Under the pieces are notes generated by a model. It was not told where the DNA came from, did no database searches, and saw only the letters and a list, made by a program, of their open reading frames with translations. The position numbers and the translations under genes are program-made. Positions 21,600 through 31,038 of a DNA stretch of 64,000 nucleotides are shown in pieces. Every line of letters begins with the position of its first letter. Position 1 is the stretch's first letter. Where the stretch lies: contig CP126196.1 of the NCBI GenBank assembly GCA_030272155.1, forward strand, positions 1,426,001 through 1,490,000, in the 5' to 3' direction. Source of the DNA: Tetradesmus obliquus. Its lineage: Eukaryota > Chlorophyta > Chlorophyceae > Sphaeropleales > Scenedesmaceae.

Positions 21600-22714
21600 A
21601 TGGCCAAGTTCGCCACCATTTGCATCCTGTTGGCAGTGGCTGCCATCTCTGCCCGTAAGTACACACAAACACAGTGCGCAGCAGTACTGATGGGAGCAGC
21701 GCAGCAGCAGGCGCCTGGATGTCTGTGTCACCCGAGCCTTTGCGACAGCGACCGTTTGGACTGTGATCACAGCAAACGCTTAGCGCTGCTCAGCGGTTGA
21801 TATTTGCACACATCGCCTCAAATGTGCGGCTGAATGGTGCGTTCTAGCGATCTCGCATGACCTTGGCTAACTGACTGGCTGACGTGCCTGTTTGTTGTGC
21901 TGTCGCATCCTGTCCTGCCGAATGCCTCCACAGAGGCCCAGCCAGGTGAGCAAAGCGTGAAAGGCAGCCTGGCGCGGCTTAATCTATCAGCTTGCAGCAC
22001 ACTCAGCACGCACAGTGCACTGCAGCAGCTGTCAGCAGCAACCACCGCGGCCTGCCAGCAGCTGCTCAGCTGCAGACACCTGGCAGCAACACGTGCACTC
22101 CTTCATGCAAGCCAGCTTGCCAAGCCTGTCTACAACATGACAGCCCAGCCACTGGCAAGCTACACATTTGTGGTAGCTTGCTGATGTGTGTGTGTGTGTG
22201 TGTGCTGTCATAAGCATACGTGCCACCAACGTTACCACCCTGCATTCACCTGACACAAACATCCACTGCCTGCCCAACTTGCCATGCAGCTGCTACTGCG
22301 GCAAAGGTGGCCAACGCCACTGCCACTGCTGTCAAGACAGCGGTCGCGCCTGCTGCTACTGCCAAGCCCGCTACCCCCGCCGCCACCACCGCCCCTGCCG
22401 CGACCGCCAAGCCCGCAGCAACCACCACCGCCCCCGCTGCCACTGCCAAGCCCGCCGCAGCTGCCACCACCGCCCCTGCTGCAACACCCAAGCCCGCAGC
22501 TGAGCCCACTACCATGCCTGCCGCAACCAGGGACGCAACCATGCCCGCCGCCGGTGCAGGTGCCGCCACTGCTACTGCTGCCACACCTGCCGCAGAGCCC
22601 GCAGCTGCGCCAGCCCCTGCTCCAGCACCCGCACCCAAGTCCTCTGCCACCGTGGCTGCAGGCTCTGCTGCTGTTGCTGGTGTGGTGGGTGCTGCCGTGC
22701 TGCTGCTGCTGTAA
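21600..22714 (+). CDS. Small secreted Ala/Thr/Pro-rich protein, possibly GPI-anchored (paralogue 2)
   Basis: Paralogue of the gene at 18748. Exons 21600-21654, 21934-21945 and 22290-22714 join in phase 1 to about 163 aa. The 12-base middle exon is required by phase and by homology (EANP in paralogue 1, QAQP here) and has a CTCCACAG acceptor and GTGAGC donor; an uninterrupted frame runs past it to 22184, so a longer exon variant cannot be excluded. After the signal peptide (MAKFATICILLAVAAISA) and one NAT sequon, the mature part is imperfect repeats of ATAKPAATTAPA, like Pro/Ala-rich algal wall glycoproteins. The tail SAAVAGVVGAAVLLLL is GPI-signal-like and nearly the same as in paralogue 1. 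Function unknown. Confidence 0.8.
22185..22204. repeat. (TG)n microsatellite
   Basis: About nine TG units inside the last intron of the second small secreted-protein gene. Confidence 0.9.
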
Positions 22715-24958
22715 GCAGCGGAGTCGACACAAGCATGTGATGATGCTCAGCAGGGCCGCAGCATGTGCAGCAAGATGATGGAGTTGCTGCACTGCTGCTG
22801 GCGCTGCTGCGGCTGATTAGCAGCCAGGTTTGGCTGTGTGCTTATCCTGATCAGAAAAGGAATGGTCCCGGTGGGTGGTTGACAGGTCATTGCGGCTGGC
22901 TCCTTGTGCGGCACGTTGCTCTCCTGTTGATTGAGAGCATGGCGTGCTGCTGCTTGGAGTGCAGTAGCTTCAGTTTTCATGGCCTGCAACCTGATGGCTG
23001 ATGGTGCACGTGCATGGGGTTTTCCGCGTGTTTTGGAACGTTGGTGCTGCACAGCGCATCACAGTTGGTTGACTTGGGAAAGAGTTCCTTGATGGACCTT
23101 TGTCACCTTTATAGATTGTGTGCATTCGCCTGTTTGTCGTACATGACATGCTGTGATGACCTTGTGCCCTGATCTGCGCATTGGCTTGCGCTGTTTGCAA
23201 CACGCTGCAGCACTGCTTGCGCGTTCAGTGGTTCAAGTGAGCCAGGTGTTGCATCCTACATGCACTATGTTGGGTCTCCTGATGCATAAAGCCAGCATGC
23301 ACTGGCACAAGCCGTGGCAGCGCTGCCGGCGATGTGCTGATTGCATGGACAAATTGCTAGGCTGCAGATGAGGCAGCGGCACATGCCGACATACTCGATT
23401 GTGTGTGGCTTGTGCTGCTTTGTGATGCGCCAGTGTTGTGCCTGCGGAAATGGCCTGGCACTGATTTGCCATGATGAGGACCGGGCAGAGTGATGGTACT
23501 CCCAATGACGTTGATAATTTGGCTTGTTTGGTAACATGATGCCGACCATCCAGGAGAAGCAAATGAGGCTGTTACAGTCAATGAACTTGCTACAGATCCC
23601 TTCAACAGATCAGTCCAACAGAGCTGCGGTCTGCAGCCTCTCCGTCTTGCCACAAACCGATGGAGTAACACAGGTGTCATGCAGAATGACGAATTCTAGA
23701 CAAAGCCAGGATCCAACGGACGCTGGCACCTGCGTATCTGCCCTGAAAGTTAAAACCTCATCAGGCCACACGAAAACTTTCAACATGCCATACATGGTCA
23801 CTAGGACAGTCAACTTTGAATGACAGTAGTACGAAACGGTAAAGCAGGCATACACACTCCCCCATTACATGCAATTTACACTACTGCCACTCCTGCTTCT
23901 TGCGAGGAAAACTTCAACTTCAATCTGAGCTACGGTGTCAACCAAGTGGAGTCACTGACAAGGTGTCACTACCCAGGCTACCAAGGACTACAAGAGGATG
24001 GAAGACTGTCAGTACCGCTGCCCCCGAAGGGCATCGTGGCTCTTCGGGACGGCGCTGACCAGGTGTTGTTATGGTTGCAGGTAATACTAGACGACGTAGG
24101 AGCAGAAGCAGGAGCTGCACATGCTAATCTGAGCTTCAGCAGCCATGGTGGCCTTTCAAGGGACCACTTCTTGCCATGTGAGTGCGCATTATGTTGCATG
24201 ATGCTTATGCTTGTAATGAATGCAATTCGGCAACTTTCTTTATACGGTCCCTTGGCAACCAGCTGAAAACACCCCGGTGTATGTTACAGAGCAGGCAAAC
24301 AGCGGCCCTGCACTACATTGCAACCTGTCCAACCAGTAACTGCAGCACCAGCGGCACGTGGCAGCAACAAGGAGCGCTGCTTTGATACCTTTGTATGAAA
24401 GGCTCATGCTCGAACACTTGAAACTGAAATTGAAATATACATCAGTACACCAGGCATCTACAAGACGAGAAGAGGCAGGCTACTAGCATAGCGTGCACAA
24501 CCATAGCTGCCGGCAACTTTCAGCAGCCCTACTGCAACAGCAGGCGCAACCTCAAACACGCGATACATTCCCGGAACGCTGGGCCAGCGCACAACAGCCC
24601 TCCTATGTGTACACCGCTGAGCAAGCAATCTGATGTGACTGAAACAGCAGCAACAGCTTTGGCAGACCCATGGTTGCGCAGGCCATGCAGCAACAACAAC
24701 ATAAACGCCTGCAGCGCTTACAAACTACACTTTGATACATGGCGTGAACGAGAAGATGCTGCACATAGAAGCTCAGGGCTGGCATCTGGCGTTGATGCTA
24801 TGGCTTGATGGGTAACATGATGATGATGAGGGCTGGCATCTGAAACTTGATAGGGTTGTGCATTCCTGATGAAGCCAACTACACGTTGAGCAACCGCTAC
24901 TGCTACGCTGTGCAGCAGCAAGGCATGCTCCCTGCTGCCTCAGGCAGGCGCAGATGCC

Positions 24959-24989
<31 letters not shown>

Positions 24990-25236
24990 CGGAACCGCGG
25001 ACGCTACTGCTGCTACTGCTGTTGTCATTCACTGCAGCCACCAGCCACATGCATGCCCACAATGCAGCCTCATACATCGCTTGGCTGGTTGGACAGCCCA
25101 GAAGCGTTGCGCCGCTTGCCGCGCCCAGCCACAGCTGCTTTCAGGCTAGCCTTGCGCCGCTCCCTGCGGTTGGCGGCAGTGGGGGCTGGCTTGTCGCACT
25201 GGAACACAGCTGGTGGCAGGAACTTGGACTGCGCCT

Positions 25237-25277
<41 letters not shown>

Positions 25278-25438
25278 GAAGATTAGAAGAACACTTCCAG
25301 TATAAAGTGTGAACGATGGATGCCACATAACTGTTGAACTTCGGAGCTTCAGCGGGTAGGGCGTGGCGCGAGCCTGCACATTGTGTGGAGAGTGTGATGT
25401 GCCTAGTGTGATGCATGCTATGATGTTTTGCTGCTGCT
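22715..25438. other. Intergenic, no supported gene
   Basis: No exon chain with splice signals or a recognisable protein was found on either strand. It holds (CTG)n near 24961-24989, (CAG)n at about 25238-25276 and ordinary sequence. Open frames here are short and lack coding-like features. The upper end probably contains the 3' UTR of the minus-strand Cys-rich gene. Confidence 0.5.
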
Positions 25439-26610
25439 CTACCCTTTAGCTGATGTGCAAGCGCAACCATCATCGTCCTGGCAGCTGTAGCTGAGCTTAC
25501 GCGCCTGGCAGGTGCACCTTTTAGTTGAGGCAGGAGTCAGCAGATTGCAGCAACAAATTATGCTTGCTCCAAGTCGTGATACAGCACAACAACAGCAAAC
25601 CAAAGGCAAGCAGCTGCTGCTGCCATGTGCTGCTGCTATTAATAGCCGATCACGAGAGAGCTGACTGCAGCAGTGCAGTTTGCTTGCGCCAAGCTGTGAT
25701 ACAGGACGACAACATCTACAAACCACAGGCAAGCAGCTGCGTGCTGTTGCCATGTGCTACTGCTCTTCTCAGCTCACCCTGGTGTAGCAGGATGATGCCA
25801 CTGCTGCGCTCTTGCACCAGGTGCACTCATCCAGTGCATCACAGCCTGCCTGGTCCTTCTTTCCCTCGCAGGGGTCTGTGGGGTTGGCTCCTGCAAGCTT
25901 TGCGCGCTGCAGCGCCTTCTGGGCTGCATCCATCACATGCTTGCTGCCTGCACACTGGAAGACGCCTGCAGGGTGGACAGCCAAGGGCAGCAGCTTAGAG
26001 GTATGTCAGCTGAGGTAGCGTGGGACAACAACAGGTGCGATGCAGCAGCAGGACCTAGGCACGTGCTTGCTTGGCAGTTACTTGGGTGAGGGTCGTTTGA
26101 GCATTATTTTGCTGGAAGACGGGTTGCAGGCACACTCTTGTGAGCCAAGGGCATGAGGGCCAGTCAGCCTGCTGTGCTGCTGAGCACAAGCATAAAAAAG
26201 CAGCTGCAGCGACATGCGCAGTGCAACACACGTGAACATTATATTCAAGAACATTTTGAGGTGTTGATCAGGGGGCAAGCCTGGCGCACTCGGCATGCTG
26301 AGGTGTGTCGACAAAACGAGAAGCGAATGATGCCGATGTGCTTACTCTTGGGCATCCGCAGGCTCTCCAGTGCGTGGTAACAGCCGGATGGAACGTCCTT
26401 GTGAGGGCTACTACAGTACACGCATGCAGACTGCAGGCACTTGTCCTTGCTTTGTTGTGCACGGCAGGCCTTGGCTTTCTGAGCTCTCTGCCGCCCTTCA
26501 GCACCCTGTAGCTTAGCTGCTTGTTTGTTTGGTGTGACCAGAGGCCTTGTAGCATGCAACGCTTGCGCGGATGCGCAGCACAGGGCCAAGAACAGCACCT
26601 GCCACTTCAT
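25439..26610 (-). CDS. Small secreted cysteine-rich protein with an internal repeat
   Basis: No named family recognised. Exons read 26610-26346, 25965-25778 and 25504-25439, phases 1 and 0, for 172 aa. The start is the ATG at 26610, which begins a signal peptide (MKWQVLFLALCCASAQAL). Two homologous Cys modules follow: one around CRAQQSKDKC..CVYCSS..SGCYH, the second around CEGKKDQAGC..CTWCKS..SSCYT, with the same C..DxC..C.(Y/W)C.S.....(S/G)CY spacing; the first module continues as SVFQC into the second exon. The last exon (ARKLSYSCQDDDGCACTSAKG) is called from phase and an acceptor only and is the least certain part. A wall or extracellular role is inferred from the signal peptide and paired Cys. 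Confidence 0.72.
25530..25745 (-). repeat. Tandem duplication in the last intron of the Cys-rich gene
   Basis: About 85 bases ending GGCAAGCAGCTGC (plus strand) occur at about 25660-25741 and again, diverged, at about 25536-25620. They share a core of GTGATACAG followed by ACAACA. Unlike the other arrays, no exon edge was clearly recognised in the unit. Confidence 0.75.
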
Positions 26611-27383
26611 GTTTCTCAATCAATCAGGGGAACAAAGATCAACCTGCGTAGGCGACAATCACATGCGCTTGAAACAAAACGATGCTGTCAAGATGTGCAC
26701 TTACCAACCTGAGAGGACAAGCAAACGAGACGACAGAACCCAAAGGTGACAGTCATTGCCACGGGTGACACTGCTGCTGCTGCTGAACCCTTGCATCAAA
26801 CAGGGACTGTTGCCCCAACCGTATGAACTATGGAGAATTATGGTCTCATGTTTCACACAATACGCTGGGACGGGGCCAAAAGCCAGCACTGACTGGCAGT
26901 CACACTGTCTCACTATTGCCAGCAGTGGCTTGCAAGCATTGCAGTCCGACATTGCGGCCATGCCTTGCATTCCATCGCGCGCACCATACAGAAAGCAGGA
27001 GATGAGGACAGACGCCCTTCCACACAAATATGCATAATGTAGGCAACCCATATGTAGTTATCCACTTGGAACAGGGCAGCTGTGCAACCACTGGCACCTC
27101 ACTGAGTTAGAGTAGCACTGGTAAACCAGGCTGGACAAAACTCACTCTAATTGCAGCACATATGACACAAGACAGCACATATGATACAAGACGCAGTGCG
27201 GCAGCACACTGAAATGGGAGATGCTCCGGCGTGGTGCTCAGTGTTGAGCCCATCATGGACAAGCCCCGGATACTTGCAGATACAACCTGCGCGCTGCCGA
27301 TGCGGTAAGGAGAGATGTCACCAGACGCATCCACGCTCACACACTGTGTGCTGGCAGCTGCTTGTGCATCAATGGCGCCCTCC
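26611..27383. other. Spacer between two minus-strand genes
   Basis: It must contain the COQ4 3' UTR and the promoter of the Cys-rich gene. No further feature was recognised. Confidence 0.5.
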
Positions 27384-29209
27384 CTACTGCTTGTTGGCAT
27401 TCTGGCGCAGCAGCAGGTGCGCTGGCGGCTGCGGCGCCGGCGTGATGCGCCACCTGGCACGCAGCTCCTGCAAGTCTTCCTGCAAGTGCTGCTCGTAATA
27501 AAGGCACATGAGGTCGGCGCTTCGAAGCCCGGCCTGCGCGGCCCATGGCAAGTAGGTCTTCCACAGCAGCTGGCGGTCCTGAGGGGACAGCTTGAACTGC
27601 GCTCCTGCTACAGCCATGCCAGCCATGGGCAGGCCAGTCTGCAGAGGGCAGTATGCATTCCAGGAGTCGGAAAAGGTGTCAGAAAAAAGAACTCAGCAAA
27701 GAACAACAGACAGCAGCTTGAACTGCGCTCCTGCTGCAGCCATGCCAGCCTTCGGCAGGCCAGTCTGCGAATCATTGCAGGCGTTGCGGGAACGATGGAC
27801 ACAACAAAAGCATTGTTGGCGCCGCGCGCGACTTGCATGGTCTCAAAGGACGAGTGGATGAGCATCAGCACTCACTGCAGGCCAAGACTGTCCCTCACAA
27901 GCCATCATTCACACAGGAGGAACCACAACCCCAGTCAAAGCACATGCCGGCAGCTGCAGCTGCAGATGCAGTGATGGACCAAACCAGCTGCAAAACAAAA
28001 CCAGCTGGAGCCCACCTGCACAAACTCCAGCGCCTTCAGCGCCAGCTCCCCAAACACGTTTGTGTGGCAGTCAAACAGCACGTGCCAGAAGTCGTGCACC
28101 TGCGCAGCAGCAGCAGCAGCAGCAGCAGCGGTGGCGGCGGCAGCACGTGCGTCATATAGCATTTCGTTTACTTGTCCCGAAACAGAGTGAGAGGAGAGAG
28201 TTCGATGAAGTGGTGCTGAGCTAGCGACCTGAATTGCGACCCATCTCGCCCCCATTGGGATAGTAGCACAGGTCACAAATTAACCATAGGACATGGTCCG
28301 CATGAAGTCACAGCTGCTGCTGGCAACTCTACAGCTGCAGACACCACTGCCTGCAGTCCCCAGCTGTCAAACCCACGCATACCCAACACTCAACACCATA
28401 CATCCTGACCCTGCATGCTAGTGGGCTGCAACATTACAGGCTCTTGCCATGCCCACTTCCTGCTGTTCCTGCTGCTGCTGCCACACACCTCTCTTGCGCG
28501 TGTTATTACATACGCAAGCTCCTCGTCTTCCACCAGCCTGCAGCAGCAGCAGCAGAAGTAGAAGATAGTAGGACCAGGACCGTTGCAAACAAGCAGTTGG
28601 TGAAGCTGCCAGCGCTGTCCCATAAAGCTCACGTACGCGCCGCCAACTATGTCGATGTAACATGTTACATGGCACTTGCATACCAGCAGTGCCGCTCACC
28701 TGACCACCGGCCTGTCATGCGCGCTGACCCATGAAGCTTGCATACGCGCCGCCAAACGTGTCAAAGTAACATGTTGCATGGCACTTGGATTCGAGCAATG
28801 CAGCCGCATCTCACCTGACCACTGGCCTGTCGTCTGCATGGAAGCCGCGCTGTCCCATAAAGCTGGCGTACGCGCCGCCAAACGTGTGCGGCGGCAGATC
28901 CCAGCAGTGGCCCACTGCAGCGTCCTGCAGCACAACGGTCCGTGCAAACCAAGCCCCCATAAATGACTACTACGCACTTCTGAAAGTTGTTGCTTTTCAT
29001 GCTGTAGATGGCACCGAGGTAAAAAGATGTTGCAGCTCCTGGTGTAGCATGGCCTCAGTGCAGGAGATAGCTCAGCATTCGCAGCACTGGCAGCAGTTTG
29101 CTGGCTTGAATGCAAGGCCTGACACGCTGCTGCAACTGCAACAGGTGCCATGCGTCTACAGCCGCACTGGCCTGCACGACAAGATGCCTAGATCTTGACC
29201 TGCCACGGC

Positions 29210-29253
<44 letters not shown>

Positions 29254-30285
29254 ACGCTGCTGCCAGCACTGACCGTGACGCGGGGCCTGTCTGCGAGTAT
29301 CTGCCGGCCTGTGGCGCTCGCGCGCATGCGGCCAGCCATGTTGCGCACGGCAGCGTCGCCGAAGGTCTCACCCACCACTGCCACCAGGTCGCCCCTGGCA
29401 GGCCTGGCAGGACAACAGCAGCAAAATGCGGGAGGTCACAGCAGCAAACTGGGTATGTGCACAGCAGTGCAATGCAGGCCTTCCAAGGCAGCAACACAGC
29501 CCCACCACCGTCACCAGGTCTCCCCTGGCAGGCCTGGCAGGGCAGCAGCATGACTGTGGGCACAGCAGCAAGATGCAGGGTTCAAAGGGCTTTCAAAACG
29601 GTAACGCAAGCGGCGGTGTGCAATGCATTGTGAAATATGTGGCGTTTGCAGAGGGTATGGTGAAACAATCCCAACATTGCGCGCATGCCACGAATATGGA
29701 CCAACTGAAACTGAACTTGCAGGACTGCTGTGTACATGACGGTTCAGCTGCAAGAGCAGCGGCAACAGCACCCCAAGCATCACATCAACACATAAGCAGC
29801 TCACTTTATGAGTGCCCCGAGGGCAGAGAGCACTGCCACTGCACCCTTCTGCACAGGGTGCAGATGCACCTGAGTGGGGTACGCAGGCACAGCATGCCTG
29901 CAGGAAACAGCCAGTAGCAAGCAGGTCACTAGCAGAAAATCATGCGATGTTACAGATGACTGTGCATGGCTGCTGCTGCACCTGGCAACACTGCTGGTGA
30001 CCTGCTTCTGCTCCTGCTGCTGCTGCTGCTGCTGCTTTTGCTGCTGCTGCTTGCTGCTGCTTCTGTCACTGTTCCCGCTGCTGTCTTCTGCTGGTGTTCC
30101 GCTCACCCCGACTGCGGTGGTTGCTCGATGCCTGCAGCTCCATGCAGCTGCCGCATGGCCTGTAGCAGGTGGCTGCAAGCTTGTGGCAACTGCTGTGCTG
30201 CCAGTTGGGACTGGTGCTGTGCTGCCCACGCCCAGCCAGCAGGAGCGTGCTGCATGGCGTGCCGCAGCAGTCTGTGAGATTCCAT
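27384..30285 (-). CDS. COQ4: Ubiquinone biosynthesis protein COQ4, mitochondrial
   Basis: COQ4 organises the coenzyme Q synthesis complex on the mitochondrial inner membrane. Seven exons read 30285-30107, 29897-29805, 29394-29274, 28924-28815, 28537-28489, 28099-28016 and 27638-27384; phases 2,2,0,2,0,0 close to 296 aa. The first 59 residues are a likely transit peptide ([18 protein letters not shown]). [20 protein letters not shown] and [20 protein letters not shown] match the COQ4 N-terminal core; [22 protein letters not shown] and [15 protein letters not shown] follow. The metal motif HDxxHx11E is intact (His186, Asp187, His190, Glu202). [19 protein letters not shown] and YLPWAAQAG end the family domain. 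Divergent from the NOG1-like gene. Three introns carry copies of exon edges, but the chosen exon chain is complete. Confidence 0.95.
27715..27775 (-). repeat. Acceptor-side copy of the COQ4 last exon head
   Basis: A TCGCAG acceptor followed by sequence coding [17 protein letters not shown] matches the start of the exon at 27638 ([17 protein letters not shown]). It lies upstream of that exon on the minus strand, about 130 bases away. Confidence 0.9.
28600..28790 (-). repeat. Two donor-side copies of the COQ4 exon 4 tail
   Basis: Exon 4 (28924-28815) has the coding string [11 protein letters not shown]. It recurs downstream on the minus strand at about 28770-28700 (with a CCGGTGGTCAG donor context) and about 28660-28600 ([11 protein letters not shown]). 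Both carry changes that break the frame or the FHADDRP segment. Confidence 0.87.
29500..29545 (-). repeat. Acceptor-side copy of the COQ4 exon 3 head
   Basis: About 40 bases, GCCTGCCAG acceptor plus the bases coding GDLVTVVG, repeat the exon 3 acceptor region at 29371-29411 with about two differences, 130 bases further upstream on the minus strand. Confidence 0.87.
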
Positions 30286-31038
30286 GGTGCCTGTTCAATG
30301 TAGAGCTGCTGAAATGCAAGCTTTCAGCAACCACTGCGACAGGAGCCCACGCGCAAATGCTTGATCAGGGTTTGCGATTGCAGCAGCAATACAGCTGTTG
30401 CTTCAACTTCAAACAAACAGACGTGTATTGGTAAAATCTGGGCCCTGTGCATGCCTTCAGCGCCGGGCCTCGGCATTTGGTGGGGCCTGAACCACAACAG
30501 CTTTGGACACATCGGCACTCACTTCTGTGTGCACAGCACGGGGGCACTGTTCAGCAAACCATGCGCCGCGAACAAAGTACTAGCTGATGCGCAAACCTGA
30601 GATCTGCTGTGGCTGGCGTTTGCTTAGCCTGCAGTTTGCATTGGAAGCAGCATCAGACTTAGAGGACAGGCTAGTTGCACAGCCCCCAACCTACAGCCTC
30701 TTGTGGTGTTTTGAGTAGTTCGTAGTATGCAATCATACACTTATTAGTTCCTGCTCGCTTAACCGCAACAACATGGACGCTTCTCAGCGCTGCTCCACAT
30801 GGTGCATGCCACAGCTCACAGTGTGAACTGTGACCTGACCTGTCACATGCTCAACGGCCACTTATGGTGAAGGAGCTACCCCTCATTCGACGACTTATAT
30901 CAGCCGTATAAACCACCTGAAGTTTCTTACGTGTTGACCGCTGCTGGGCTCATTTGCTGGGCGTAATACCATTCGACATCTGCTGGTTTGGCTGAGCTCT
31001 GCACTTGTTGGCCGTATCGTTACTACTTAGAGCTTAAA
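30286..31038. promoter_or_regulatory. Divergent promoter region between COQ4 and the NOG1-like gene
   Basis: The two ATGs face away from each other across about 750 bases. TATAAA at 30907-30912 lies about 130 bases before the NOG1-like ATG and is a candidate core promoter. No coding exon was recognised in the interval. Confidence 0.45.

Noticed and set aside
22232-22792. Gly/Ser-rich minus-strand open frame opposite the second small secreted gene
   Set aside because: The plus strand has a signal peptide, spliced exons and a paralogue; the minus frame is the mirror of its Ala/Pro codons.
23528-24266. Open frames in 23.5-24.3 kb as a gene
   Set aside because: Composition is ordinary intergenic, no signal peptide or family motif, and no consistent splicing.
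24846-25286. Plus-strand frame ending in poly-Gln/poly-Ser near 25280
   Set aside because: No splice-consistent partner exon, no recognisable domain, and the tail is only the CAG run.
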